From Adiantum capillus-veneris (taxonomy: Eukaryota; Streptophyta; Polypodiopsida; Polypodiales; Pteridaceae), in NCBI GenBank assembly GCA_014529385.2, contig CM043955.1, forward strand, positions 150,305,640 to 150,369,639: a stretch of 64,000 nt of DNA, written 5' to 3'. Shown piece after piece: positions 37,050 to 49,929 of the stretch. Both the position numbers and the translations under genes were made by a program. Under the pieces are notes generated by a model. It searched no databases. It was given only the letters and a program-made list of their open reading frames with translations, and was not told where the DNA came from. Positions within the stretch are counted from its first letter, which is position 1. Every line of letters begins with the position of its first letter.

Positions 37050-38160
37050 TCACTGCACCATTCTCCAGCTGAAATTTGGAGATTTTTGGTTTGATGAATG
37101 ATTGATGGTTCTCTTTCTACCTGTAATGATCCTATGGTGAGTAGAGATGACCTCTTCACTCCACCTTTGAACCATTTCAATGTTAAACAGATAAGAATAT
37201 GGAAGGTCATCATCAATACCTTCAAGTGCTTGTCCATGGAACAATCTCAAAACATGATTGGCTCTCTTGTGTGTCATTTCTTTTTTTACGACTATTGTGA
37301 AATCAAACTCAAGCAATATTATAAACCAACGAATAATCCTTCCAGTGTTGCAAGGTTTGTTTACCAGATACAATAGTGCTTTATGATCTATGAAGAAAAC
37401 AAACTTGTTCATGAGAAGGTAGTGTCTACATTTTTTGACAACATATATCATTCCTAGGCCCTCTCTCTCCATAGTGGTATAATTTTTCTCTACGTTGTTT
37501 AGCTGCCTACTAGGGTAACAAATGGGAAAATCCATTTTTTCTCTTCAGGTTGAGCTAATATGAACCCTATGGCATAGGTTGATGCATCTACATGGACATG
37601 GAAGATCTTGTTCCAATCAGGGGCTTGCAAAATTGGAGCAAAAATTAATCCCTGCTTCAATTTGTGAAAAACCTTCTTGCATTCCTCTATCCACTCAAAT
37701 TTGGCAATGAGAGCATACAGAGGCTTAGCTATTACAACATACATGTATATGAAGTTCCTATAATACCCACAATGATCTATAAATGCCTGTACTTCCTTTA
37801 TCTTGGTTGGTTTTAGAAGTGTAGCGATCTTGATCAGTGGAAATCCCATTTTGGACACGACGTGTCCCAATATTTTACCTCGTCTTACTGTGAAGACACA
37901 TTTTTTAGGATTTAAGAAAATATGATAAGATCTGCACTTTTCAAAGACTTTTTCCAAGTGTGTTATGTGCTCACTCCTCAATTGAGAATGCACACATAGT
38001 TCATCCATGTATATCTCCAAAAATTGCTTGAGATACTCCTTGAATGCATGACTCATTAGTCTCTGAAAAGTGGCAGGGACTGTTAACCCTCACGGACACC
38101 CTATCACCTTTGACGGATGCATATTATTTATTTGATTGAGTCATGGACCGGGCTTGTCGG
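37050..38160 (-). pseudogene. Ty3 RT and RNase H remnant
   Basis: RT reads VPATFQRLMSHAFKEYL then LEIYMDELCVHS, where the catalytic DD is changed to DE, then ILGHVVSKMG and GYYRNFI. RNase H follows as VHVDASTYAIGFILAQ and (after a frameshift at about 37500) YPSRQLNNVEKNYTTMEREGL and FIDHKALLYLVNK. The region upstream of GLTVPATF carries a stop and the inverted duplicate at 38081-38165. Confidence 0.82.
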
Positions 38161-38165
38161 TCCAA
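38081..38165 (+). repeat. Inverted duplicate, left arm
   Basis: Begins TGTTAACCCTCACGGACACC and is the inverse of 40378-40454, with a roughly 9 bp length difference. It overlaps the RT remnant. Confidence 0.85.
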
Positions 38166-38700
38166 TAGGTGTGTAGGTGATCTATCCATGAAATTTTTCC
38201 TTCAAAATCATAGGCACTACTGTCTAAATCTCTTTCATAAGAGCTATCTGAATCTTCTCTGTATGAATCTCTACCTGTATATCATACTTTGATCCACAGG
38301 TGCCTCTATGGATAGTGAAATTCTCACCATGACTCTGTTTTCTAGGGTAAAGGAGGGTGATGTCCCAACATATGTTGAGGTTTTTCTTGCCCTTGGACTG
38401 TGTTATTTTGTCCTACTTGGTCTTGGAGGTGGTGGCAACTGTTGCCCCCTAGGTGGTCCATATGGTCTTTCCCTAACATAGTTTCTATTGTAGAAACATT
38501 CGTGGGCCTCATGGTTTGTCCATTTTTTTCCGATAGCACACCACTTCAATACACACTATACATTTTCTCCTTGCCTCGGCTGCATGTTGCACCATTGAGT
38601 TGGATGGTCTCCTTCACAAGTGTCACATTTTTGTGTGGGTTGTTGTCATGTCTTTGTTTCGTTGGTTCATCCTTTTGAGATCACTTCCTCAATCACTTGA

Positions 38701-39620
38701 TCAACATCCGGCACAATTGGGTTTTACCCACCCACTAGAGGTTGAAGAGGTGCTACTCGTCCCTTGACCTGTGTCCTCAATCATCTCTCCATATGCTTTA
38801 CAATTGTCTACCAAATACCGCACCTCTTTCATGACTTTCTTGAATGTAACACATGCCTTCAAGTGCAGATCTTTTTTAAGAGTATCATTTTGCAATCCTT
38901 CTATGAAAAGGATCGATAGCCTCTCATCCTGACGTAGCTCTCTAGCAGGACATCTTTTTATGTACTGCTTAATTTGAAGCGAGGCTTCCTTCACCTTTTC
39001 TTTATCCTTTTGTCTAAATGCATAGATTTGGGAGACCACATTATGATTAATCCCTCTCTTTGAGAATTACTCTGTAAATTCTCATAGAAGTTGTTCTATG
39101 TTGGGGAATTCCCGCCTATTTAATGGTTGGAACTAGGTCAAGGTTGTTCCTTCTAGGGTCAATCCAAATCCTTCATATTGAGTATGGAAATGTGTTACCT
39201 GTTCAGCCCTCAACACTTGTTTAAAGATTGAAACATGAGCATATGGATCCCTCAATCCACTATACTTTTTGAGTACACACTTGGCTACTTGAGATGGTCG
39301 CATGCATCTAGTCTCTACAACCATCCTAACCATCCGCGGTCCTCTTGATATGTTCTCTCTAGTTTCTTATTCTTCCCTTGGCACTACAATCGGTGTCCTC
39401 TCTGCCATTCTTTCATCCAATCGTTCTGCTCGATCTTTTGTAATAGTCGGAGGGGTTCTAGTTGCATAAGTCAAATCAGGTGCTTCACTGCCCCTGTGTG
39501 TGTTCAAAGAAACCCTAGACCCCATTGATCCCATGGGTCTTGCATTTAAGAATTGTTGGTGCCCATACGAATCTTTGACTCTCGTTCTTACTGGACACAT
39601 GTATCCAATTTCTGGTCTTG
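38701..39620 (-). pseudogene. Ty3 gag remnant
   Basis: Fragments such as QKDKEKVKEASLQIKQYIKR and LSILFIEGLQNDTLKKDLHL (38701-39039), CVLKKYSGLRDPYAHVSIFK (39133-39333) and an N-terminal piece at 39367-39600. The order is right for a Gag of the long, acidic/basic Ty3 type. Stops lie between pieces. Confidence 0.65.
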
Positions 39621-40040
39621 TTTGAGTCGTCGTGGGTTTAACTTGCTTGGGGTTTACATAATATTGGTGGAGTGGTCCAGCAAAGTATGTAAACTACTGT
39701 AGCTCCTTACACTGTATAAGAGAGTATTTATGGCCATGCTTATCCATTATGACCACTTGGATACTTCTCCCCTCTCTGTATGTAAAAACATAGTCTCTTG
39801 TGGTCGGAGCTCCTCGATGCAGGCTGTGCACTTTGCTGCACGTGTTAAAGGCTGGGAACTTGCCCAAACACCGTGTGCAAGCCACGAAGCACACAACTGG
39901 ACAATCCTAACAAGCTCAAAGGGACAATGGTGTGTCACTCAGCACTCAATGCTTTCATTGTGAAGGATCCTGTGCTACAAAGAAGAAGGATCCGTCGTTG
40001 CCACCGCACTCAACCGCCTCGCTATTGCAATGCTCGATCT

Positions 40041-40062
40041 CACACACACACACACACACACA

Positions 40063-40137
<75 letters not shown>
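40041..40137. repeat. (CA)n-(CT)n microsatellite
   Basis: CA to about 40064, then about 35 CT units. Predicted long ORFs on both strands here are artefacts. Confidence 0.95.
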
Positions 40138-40140
<3 letters not shown>

Positions 40141-40377
40141 CATACACAAAACACACACATACACATACACACATGAGCACATGAAGGAGGAGAAGAAAGA
40201 AGTAGAGCAAGAGAACTTCTTAGCTTGAACCTCCAAGAATGAGTATTTTAGGTCAAAATAGACCTTTATAAGAGTTTGAACCATTCACACATGGGCGCCC
40301 ACAATGGTCGGTTGTTGCAAAATTACTATAAATATAAGATAAGTGGTGCGCCTCTCATCGGCGATCAACTACACACC

Positions 40378-40454
40378 TTTGGACCGACAAGCCTGGTCCA
40401 TGACTCAATCAAATAAGTCCGTGCAAGGTGATAGGGTGTCCGTGAGGGTTAACA
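40378..40454 (-). repeat. Inverted duplicate, right arm
   Basis: Ends GGTGATAGGGTGTCCGTGAG then GGTTAACA, the reverse complement of 38081-38165. Confidence 0.85.
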
Positions 40455-40486
40455 TGCCCCCCTTCCTGATGTAGATTCCGTCCTTG

Positions 40487-40620
40487 GAAGCTATTGAGAT
40501 GAAGCCCGTTCATCGAGGTGGAAGAGCATCTAAAATTGAATGTCCTTAGCCTAGAAGCTATTGAGATGAAGCCCGTTCATCGAGGTGGAAGAGCATCTAA
40601 AATTGAATGTCCTTAGCCTT
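40487..40620. repeat. 67 bp perfect tandem duplication
   Basis: Two adjacent copies with a period of 67 (starting GAAGCTATTGAGATGAAGCC), identical as far as I can read. Recent unequal exchange or slippage. Confidence 0.95.
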
Positions 40621-42882
40621 CTTCAACCACTACAAAATCAACCAAAATTGGCACAATAATTGCATTCTCATATACAATTAAAAATCATATGCAGTGAGTA
40701 AGCACACAAATTAATTTGTCAGTAGTAAACATTAAACTGTAATATAATCAAACGCATAAGCAGTTGTAAAGGTTTAAAAATAAACAAATCTGGGGTCGCT
40801 AATTTAACAGTCGAGAGGCACTAGAGGTCAACTATCAATACCATGGGCAAGCTTCTCAATTCTCTCTGGTCAATTAAGCTGTTTAATTGATAATCCAAAG
40901 TATTTCATATTTGAGGGCTGACTAGAGGCTATACCTAAAAGACTATTTAGTTAAGCTATGATAAAAGGAATTGCTTATGAAATTATTGCCTGAAATATTC
41001 CCTTTGTTTGACTCCCCAAAGTTTTTTCACATTGATTTGATTTTCATGTGTGTGCTTATTTTGTATGCCTCGGGCTTTTTGCTTTTCAAGGAAAAGCGCC
41101 CACACTCGGAACCTTTAGGGTTCTAGTACCATAGGCAATACATATGAGTGAAGTATCAAATTATGATTTTACATTTGTTTTTTGTTTTATTGCCTCTCAA
41201 TTTTGTAACTTTGGGGGGTCATATTGACACTGTTACCCTCCCCAGGCTCATCACAATAGTAAACTCCCTTTATAATAGTTAAACTAAAGGTCAAGAGGGG
41301 TTAAGCTCACTAGAAATCACTAGTACATTGCACACAATGCTGCCTAAATTGGATTAAGAACCTAACGTAACCAATGATTATTAGGAAGGCATTCTCCATG
41401 GTATTAAGAGAAGATCTCTAACGCTTAACTTGGTCAAACTAGCTTAGTCAGACTGCTTGATTCTTAAACCTAGACAAGGGATTATAACAAAAAATTATAT
41501 TGAATCTAATGTTTTAATACTAAATAAATGTACTAAATATTGTGCTACTAATCACAGTTAAAGCAGGCAAACATGGATGCTAAAAAAGACAAAAGGTAAT
41601 GCAAATGGACAAGAAACACCTATTTGTGTTGATGATCACGCTTGATTCGAAGAGTGAAAGAGAGAAAGATTCCATGAAGTTCAAAATCCTAACAACAGCA
41701 ACGCGTTTATGTACACACTAGAAAACACAAGGAATGCCTCTAGGAGGCACATCAGTGGGAAGAGGCACCAACCTTTATTGAATACAATCAAACAACATAA
41801 GGAAACCTAACTATTTGCACCCCCCTAGAGAGTCAAGGGAACATGATATTGAATAGATGGATGGATAGCCCTAGGTCTAAACCCCTATCCTTGTCATCGT
41901 CGAGAAAAACAAGTCATCATGCGTGAGACCATACGTGCCATCCGTGTAATCATGTAACTCTTCCTCATCATGAGAGGCACAAATGTTCATTAAGAAGGTC
42001 ACTAGACGTCTATAGTCATCTTGATCAAAAGGGTAAGCTTGTGCAATGGGAGAGACGCTCTCTACTAAGTAGGGATCAGTCGTGATTAAGAGACTTATAA
42101 GCTATTCTAACTCCTCGAAATTCTTCTCACACGCTAGCATATCTACTAAATCCCATTCACATGCAAGCACATGATAGACTATGTGAAACATTTGTGAAAA
42201 GTAAAGAGGGTACCTCTACCCAAGGTAGGAGTGGATGACTCTAGCATACTAGCCGTATCTGTACACACAGATAAATGCTGGTTAGTGTACAAATATTATA
42301 AGGGTCACGCCAAACTGTCATGTCCTTGTGCATAATGTGTTATTATGAATTTGTAGGTTTCAAAATTTTTGTTTGGTGTCTCTTGCTCTTTTACTTTTTT
42401 AATTTTTGTTTCATGAGTATAGGGCTATATATATATATACATTCCCTAAGATTGGAAGATTGAGAGGTCAAGGAGAAAGGTTAAGAGGGGAGCAAGTGAA
42501 TGATGGATGTCAGCAAACACTCGCCCCTTCCTTGGGTAGATCATACCTTTTGGAACGATGTTGTCAACTTTTGAAACCAATTGTTCCAAGTCGTTATGGG
42601 TGAAGACTTTGACCAATAGTTTTCGACTGCCCTAGGCATTTTGTCTAGTTGCAAGGGTGGTAAGGTACTCTCCCATGATTTTATTTGCAACGTTGTTGTA
42701 GGCGGTGAACTTACAACAGGAAATGCAAATTCTTTCTTGTTTGTATGGATATGTACAATGGTAGGTGGAGGTTGTGTTGAAGCTTCTATTTTCGTTATGA
42801 ACTACATGAGGAGCAAGAAGCTTCATTTTTTCTTCTGTGTTTGAGCTAAGCAAAACAAGTCCTTCCTGCTTGGGTACCTAAA
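40621..42882. other. No recognised gene
   Basis: About 2.3 kb of AT-rich sequence with stops in all frames and short ORFs only. It could be the diverged LTR or leader of the neighbouring Ty3 fragments; I found no match in the window. Confidence 0.5.
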
Positions 42883-43945
42883 CTAGCTCCATATGAGGTG
42901 TACAGTGTTCTGTGATCTTTCCCTTCCCACGGTCTTCAATCGACACTCGGCTACACATTGTGGACCTCCACACTCGTAGCATTGAAGAGGTGGTCTCTTG
43001 GTAGTGAAATTGATATTTTGGCCTCTTGCTACAAGAGCAACTACTTGATAGACATGTATGACTTGTCCCCAATAGTCCTCTATTTCTTCAAGTGCATCAA
43101 TCGCATAGGCAATACTAGGGTCTAACTCTTCCTCACAACCTTCCAAACAAGCAATAGATGAAGCACAACCCACTTTATTCATAGAAGTGATTCTCGGATA
43201 TGGGGGTTGCTGTCCTAACATAAGAGGTGGTAAGGGTGTTGTTTGAACAAAATTATGGGCCCTAGGGACCATGTGTTGTGACGGTTGTTAAAGAGGTGGG
43301 GCCAACATCAATGCTGACACTCGAGATGTGTCCGTCCATGCTAAGGTTGGTGTATTGGCCATCGCGTGCTTAAATACCATGCAATCCTTAGCTTGACGAC
43401 TATACCTCCCACGTGCATTGCAATTCTCGTTAAATTTTACTCTAAAAGTAGGGCATCACTGGTACTACACGGACCATAGCAAACTGAGCACCATTGTTGC
43501 TCCCTTCTTGGATACATATGGTTGTTTTGTGGAGCACAATTGTTTCTAAGACTTTCTTGAATGGCCTTGGTGAGATTTGTTAAAGTCATCTTAGATATCT
43601 TTTGGCTCTTTAGCAATAGGCTTTATGGTCATTGGCTTATGCCCAGATGCTTGTGAGCTAGTAAATTTAGGCTCAATAGACACTCTTTCTCCTTGAATCA
43701 TTAAATTATCTTCCAATTGGATCGCATTGGTGGTGACTGCTTCCCAAGTAGTGATACCTCTAATGACTAGGCCATTCTAGATATCCTCATGTCGTAATCC
43801 CCTAATGAACCTATCATGAAATTGGTTGTTATTGAAACAATCATTTGGATTACAAAGGGAATTCAAATGCTTCAAGCGACTAATAAAGTCTCTCCCTAAA
43901 GAAGCAATAGGGGCACATGTCAAGTTCCTCTCCATGTTGCCCTCA
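42883..43945 (-). pseudogene. Ty3 gag remnant with altered zinc knuckle
   Basis: From about 43945 the minus strand reads NLTCAPIASLGRDFISRLKH, then FHDRFIRGLRHEDI, a stop, and WEAVTTNAIQLEDNL (a Retrotrans_gag pattern). Further down, 43272-42883 is open and includes CYECGGPQCVAEC, a knuckle where the usual His is Cys. Several stops lie between. The family differs from the chromovirus gag at 15100-16685. The solo LTR abuts its upstream end. Confidence 0.7.
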
Positions 43946-43950
43946 TAAGA

Positions 43951-44188
43951 TGCCTAAAGCCTATTGGTTGGCCTCTAAAGGGGTCCAGTGATAATTTAGC
44001 TAATTTAATTAATTGTTTATGCATTTATCAATTCCTCTCTCTCAAAGGGGAAAGGGGGACACTTGTCCCAAGGCTAGCATGGTTACTTGATATGCACTCT
44101 GCATATGATTGGATAGGCTTGAAGGGGTCCAATCAACTTCTAGCATGAGCTACAAGGGAAGCTAAGGGCTAGCTTGGGGGGTATACAT

Positions 44189-44234
<46 letters not shown>

Positions 44235-44898
44235 ATTGTGTGAGGTGCAAAGTGCAAAAGATCCATCTCCTTCTCTAAGCTTGTTGAGAAGTTGAGATCC
44301 TACACCAACACTCTTGGCTATTGAATGCAAATCCAACCAAGAGCCATGCTTCAATGCTTAAGCTTGCCATCTTCTTCATCATTATTATGCTGTTATGCTA
44401 TGCTATGCAAGAAGAGTGATGATAAGTGAGGAACTATCTCTTTCTTGTATGTTACTTCTTGTTCCTCTTCCCTACCCTCATTCCCAGCTAGCTCTCTCTA
44501 CCTTTGAAGGTTTTTGAGGCCTTGGGATTGAGGTCAGGGATGGTTAGTGCGTTCACAAGTTTATGTTATGCTCGTGATGCATGAAGCTTTCCATCTTCAT
44601 TGCATCACCTAGGTCACAAGGAACACAAAGATTGTATTGTACCAAGTCTCTCTTTATGGGAGAATCTATAATAAAAAAGCCTATTGGAGGGGAAACCGAC
44701 TCCACATAAATCGGGTCCTCAATTGTTGTCATGTTCTCTGATTTTCTCTCTTGCAAAAGTATTGTTCATGCCAAGTTAATTAAGTATAATGGTTATGTTG
44801 CTACCGCTAAATAAGTTCACCCTCTATGTTTTCAAAGTAGTCTCATGAAATTCTCTTAATTCCGCTATCCTCAAAGTTCATAAGCTATTTCCATTACA
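43951..44898 (+). repeat. Solo LTR of the chromovirus-like Ty3 family
   Basis: About 0.95 kb, starting TGCCTAAAGCCTATTGG and ending TTTCCATTACA; it is the reverse orientation of 6856-8046 and 17075-18207. It contains a CA microsatellite at about 44191-44232. No internal region adjoins it, so it is a solo LTR from intra-element recombination or a truncated copy. Flanking 5-mers TAAGA and TTTTG do not match. Confidence 0.85.
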
Positions 44899-45688
44899 TT
44901 TTGTTTGAGGTTAGACCAACAAATTCTTGTTTTTCTCTAGAGGACCTATCAGATAACTCCACCATGGCCACATTTGATCTTGAGGACATATCCACACCTT
45001 TGTAGCATTGTTTGTTACCAACATGTAGACAAGACTGAATCCAATATCAATTGAAATTGATTACCAAAAGTCACACCATCTTTTACTTGAGTCTGAATTT
45101 CACCATCAGGGGTGAAAAGGATACCAAATATCTCACTGTTACTACTACCCCCATAATCTCCCGGATTCACCATGGAAAATCTTGTAGGGCAATCAAGCAA
45201 CAAAGGTTCAACACAAACAATATTCAAGAATAAACTGACCTTTCACATTGAAGAGGAGGCCATCGTTGGGTTAAATCTTTCAAGGGTATGGTTATATATA
45301 ATTTGTTAGACACAGGAGCCCATATTTATAGACAACTGACATTACTTTTGGCTCCGAAATTCTACCCAATTCTATCATACAAGAAAGAGGGAGCGAGATA
45401 AAGAAAGAGATAGAGATGTTTGTTAGAGAGAAATGGAGGAGAACAACATGCAAATGGTGTGCAAATCCAAATATTGAAACTCTCTCTCTCTAATCCTATC
45501 ATTTGTATTCCTAATATATCCCAGAAAGAACCTTGGAGGTTGAGGTTTTCAACATATCATTCTACAACCAATAATGAATGAAAAAAATAAGTTTTTTGAA
45601 TACTTCTATTCCTATCTTACTCCTCGTTTCTCACTCACTCTCTCACCCCCTCTATCTCTATCTGCTTTTCTCTCTCTCTTATCCCACA

Positions 45689-45724
<36 letters not shown>

Positions 45725-45775
45725 AAATAAACCCTAGCCCGTCCTGTCCTAAGCTCCCCTTAGCCGCCCCTGCGC
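44899..45775. other. Non-coding flank with GT microsatellite
   Basis: No gene recognised. GT run at about 45692-45723. A minus-strand 70-codon ORF at 45015-45227 has no features that I can place. Confidence 0.5.
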
Positions 45776-46983
45776 TGTCAAGAAGTTTGCGGTCTTGCCA
45801 GGAAAGCACCGGGCTTTAGGCTGTGAGAGTTTGTGAGAGAACTCCAAAAGCTATATGAAGGAGTTATACCATAGATGCCATGAAGTTTAGGGTTTGGAAG
45901 GAAGTGCAATCAAAGAAGCCCTACTCTTTCTCTCTTCATGATGGAGAGAGAAGAAGAGGGAAGACTTCAGCTTTGATTGATGCACCAATTTTAAGACCTC
46001 CTTTGATTAGAGTTGATCTTCTAAGGATAGCTTACAAGATTGGGTAGTCTTCCTCTAGGAGCAAGTGTAGGCTTATGATTATGTTTATGGCTAAGTGCAA
46101 TTACGTGTCAATCCTCTCACTCCCTCATCAATGGTTCAAAGAATAAGAGGTCCCCTTTTATAGGTGAAGGGAACCCCCAAGGGTTACACAAGAAAAAGAA
46201 GAGTCAGTGTGAACAGGAACTGACAAAGTTTGAAATGAGCTGTCCCTGCATGATGTGGGTAGACTGGGGTCTACCATTTTGATCATATCTCCTCAACCGT
46301 GGCTTCAAATAAAAAAGTAAAAATAGGGACAAAAAATGTAATATCTCATAATCTACGACCCTCATTTTATATATCTTTTCCAATTCGGATTGGAACCTTG
46401 TGTAAAAAAATCATCAAAATAGGGTATATTTCTGGCAGCAAAAGTCTTCTTGTGGTCCCCTTAGCCTAAACTTTCATTTCATTCCAATGGACACCTCATG
46501 CTATATGAAAGAATGACATTTCTCCTTGACAAAGTTTTGTAATCATCCTTGCAATAATGCATCAAAATAGGTGTATCTTTGAAAATCAAGCAAGCTAGTG
46601 TCCCACTAGGATTTGATTCCTTCCTAGTAGCTATTAAAAAGAAATATAAGAAAAATACATAGAGTATATATATATATTGGAAGTTACCCTAAAAATAGGA
46701 TCTAGGTAGGGTGTGAGATGATAATGAGATAGTAGAAAGAAAGAACCAATGCTTTTTGCCTCAAGTTAAAGAGGCGGAGCTTTGACGCTTTCTCCCATAG
46801 TACTTTCTAATTGTAAGGTGAAAATATGTTACCCTTGAGATAAATAATAGGATGAGATATAAAGCTTATTATTATCCTTGGATATGCATATATACATTAT
46901 AAAAGATGTACTTATGTATCTAAGAAGTTGCACGATAGATCTTGTAGCATTCGTTCCCACTATGTACATGTCACAACACGACA
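45776..46983 (-). repeat. 3' LTR
   Basis: 1,208 bp, TGTCGTG...CTTGACA in element sense. It matches 51721-53525 apart from two large length differences (see the 5' LTR). Confidence 0.9.
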
Positions 46984-47000
46984 TCCACCCCCTCTAAACC
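46984..47000 (-). promoter_or_regulatory. Polypurine tract
   Basis: AGAGGGGGTGGA on the minus strand, touching the first base of the 3' LTR, where plus-strand DNA priming takes place. Confidence 0.88.
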
Positions 47001-47114
47001 TGCATATCCTCTGGTATGTGCCACATATGATTTTATATAGTTTCAATTTCCTTGTAGATCTTCCATGATTTCATCTCTACTAATAGCTTCCAACACTTTA
47101 TCTTCACTTATGTC

Positions 47115-48412
47115 TTACTCTTCCCCTTCCTCAATATCTTTTGGATCACTGTCTTCTCTTCTCTTAAACATTTTGATTCTTTTTACTACAATGGGATCCC
47201 TTACTTCTGTACCACCTAGTTCAAACAAGATGTAAGTAGTATTTTCATTCACATGCTTTACAACATACGATCCAAACCATTTTTTTGAGAACTTACGCAT
47301 GACTGTGTGCTGGTTATCAAAGCTACTATCATACATTAAACCCAGTCACCTTTATCAATTGCTTTGCTCTTCAGCCTTGCATTTTTGAGTCGTTCTTTTG
47401 CAGTTTCAATGTCTTCAGGTCTTCTCTCTAGTTGCCTTATGTGCAATGCAAGGAGATATTCCTTGCTAAGCCCCTCTTTCCAAGGTAGTACATTCCATGT
47501 GGGAATTGCATCTTCAATAGGCATCACTGGCTTTTGACCATACATTAGCTCCGTAGGCATACAGCCAGCTACTGAGCTATGTGTTGTACAATCATCCCAT
47601 AAAGCATGTGGCAACAGCTTTGGCCACTCTCCAACTCTTCCTTCACAAGCCTCGACCAAAGATTTTATGATAGGAGGATGTCCTCTTTCACTCTTTTCAA
47701 TGCCTTCAAGGTTGTAAGCTGTAGTAAGAGAAAGCCTGATTCCTAATCTAGAAAAGAACACCCTTGCTTCCTCGACATCCAACTCACCTCTGTCTGCAGT
47801 GGTCTTTCCCACACAACCATAACGGCAAATCACCTCATCAAGAAGGAATTTGCACATAGCTTCTGTGGTTTTAGCTCTTAATGCTCGCCCTTCAACCTGG
47901 TTAGTTAGGTCCTCTCGTGCAAGAACTAAGTATCTCATCTGCCAAAGTCCTAAAGGCATCGTGACTAGATCCACAACCCATTTATAGTGCATGGCTAGTG
48001 GATATGTAGGGTGAAATCCATCACAATGTCGGACATTTGAATACATTTGACAAGTTACACATAACTCTACAAATTGAAATACATCTATATACATACCCTT
48101 CCACCAGTATTTTTCTTTCAACTTGGAGAAGGTTGCCCACACACCCCTCTGTCCAGCCCATAGACTCTCTTGAAACTCTTGCATGAGCTTTACTCGAGTC
48201 CCTTTTTTACATATAACCCTTTGTGGTGTAACACCCTTTTGTTTAGGATGCTTCCACAAGTAACCATCCCTCAAAGAGTAACCGTATGCTTTCCTGCGTA
48301 ACCTCCTGAATTCTTGTTCAGACCAATCATCTTGTTTTGTTAGAATACTCAAGGAATTTCCAATAAGAAGCCAATCACCTTCATAAAGCTCTTTCAAGAA
48401 CAATTCATACAA
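47115..48412 (-). pseudogene. Integrase region of RT-less Ty3 element
   Basis: A 358-codon open frame (48412-47336) followed in another frame by 73 codons (47336-47115). Zinc-binding region: CVTCQMYSNVRH-like. Core: WVVDLVTMPLG (first Asp), TADRGELDVEEA (second Asp), GIEKSERGH (Glu). The C-terminal part WFGSYVVKHVNENTTYILFE resembles the SH3-like GPY/F-type end. One frame break at about 47336 is the only lesion seen. All three catalytic acids are kept. Confidence 0.87.
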
Positions 48413-48905
48413 ACATTGTTACCTTTGACACCAGAGATAGAATAGAACTTTGTGCCTACATCATCTCCCTCGTCAATCATCTATGTCTCATCTTCATACC
48501 TTGTCCTTGATAGCATATATGCCACTGTATTGTGTTACCTTCAATGTGCTTAAAACTTGGGATTTAAGGACTTAATGTAGGCAATCCACCACAACATAGC
48601 AATGTTCGGTGTTATGCAGCTTGTAATCATCCCAAGAAGTGGTAGAGAATCTATTTCTACAACCACACATGCACCAATTAGGTACTCTTTACCATTTTTC
48701 AGGCTGTCACCATACCCCATAACTCTCTCTTTATCTATGGATAGTTTCTTTGGTAAGCACTTAGTAACTTTGCTCCAAATTTCACCACATATCTGTGTCC
48801 TTCCTCATCATGCCCGTCCAATCCCTGTAGGAATGGTGTCTACTTTCACAATTACTGGCCTTTGACACTCATAGTCTACCTTTCTCAAAGTTGGTGCACT
48901 GGTTT
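48413..48905 (-). pseudogene. RNase H remnant
   Basis: The minus strand reads VDYECQRPVIVKVDTIPTGI, then MGYGDSLKNGKEYLIGACVV, LGMITSCITPNIAMLWWIAY and IKSLNPKF, with stops. In the family this follows RT. Here it directly follows the spacer downstream of protease, marking the RT deletion junction near 48905. Confidence 0.7.
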
Positions 48906-49910
48906 CACCTTCTTTTCTACACTCTTGTATTTAGTTTCAACATAGACTCTGGGCCAATTGTTTGCTTAAAACATTGGTTTTCTTTAGAGGCTTCTATGAC
49001 TTGATACATTTCCATAGAGCATACTTCCACAACTTCATTTTCAAGATGCAAACTAGACTCCATTATAGCATCAAGCTCACCCATAGTATCTACAAAAGAA
49101 ACTTGCTCACAAAAATCCAAAACACTTTCAGTAGGCTCTAGCAACCCACTCTCCTTCATGCCTATTTGTACATTATGTACATACTGCCTCTCACATCTCT
49201 TTAAATCTTCAAGTTTTATAAAATATAATGATCCATTCCTTGTTACCAAGGAGCCCGTTGAGAAAGTTTCACTTATTTTTGGATCAGGCGAGACCCTTTT
49301 TCTTTCTGTACCACTGTAATTCCGCTTTACAATGGTACTTGGCCAAAATCCATCATTTTCCTATGGTCATGACACTCTTTGCTCACCTTTGGTAGAGGAT
49401 GATCTCTGAGGTTGTCACGATTTCTTTCATGGTTTAGACAAACCGTGAGAAATTGAACATCACGTTTACCATTTTTGCTTCCTTGCATAAGCTGAACCAC
49501 CTTTGTTTGCATTCAAAGTCCCACAATGTAGGGTTGTCCAAGGATAAGATGATATGAAGATGATCCTGTATAAAGAAGTTTTGCTCAGCCTTTACATCAC
49601 CTATTGTCACCTTTACACTTGGACATGCTGCATACAATTCACCTGAAGAATTGTTTGCCACTCTGACCATCCAACCATGTTATGCGTCCATTGGACATTT
49701 GCATTTGTTTTGTAAAGACTTTTTGACATTATATTTATTTCAGAACCATGGTCAATTAAGGCAACAAATGGTTCTTTAAGATCACCTACCTTGATCAATG
49801 TCTCTGTAGTAGCCCGTGACCAATGGCTTCTAGAATAGTGGATCCTAGGACTTTGAAACTCTTCCCCATCATCAAAAAATTTCACTTGCCTTACATTCCA
49901 AGAAGACTAG
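48906..49910 (-). pseudogene. Spacer and aspartic-protease region
   Basis: Protease-like FVALIDHGSEINIMSKSLY at about 49720-49790 has DHG where DSG or DTG is expected. It continues to VKVTIGDVKAEQNFFIQDHL (49560-49630). An acidic spacer (48917-49249) follows. With the changed active site and several frame breaks it is not functional as written. Confidence 0.75.
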
Positions 49911-49929
49911 TAGCATCCCACCATATCTC

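Larger units (their letters stand above)
36960..39900 (-). mobile_element. Ty3-type retrotransposon fragment, gag and RT-RNase H
   Basis: Degenerate minus-strand gag (38701-39600) and RT-RNase H (37050-38160) of a family different from the chromovirus copies. Protease and most of RT are missing between them and no LTRs were found. 38166-38700 is non-coding remnant. Confidence 0.75.
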
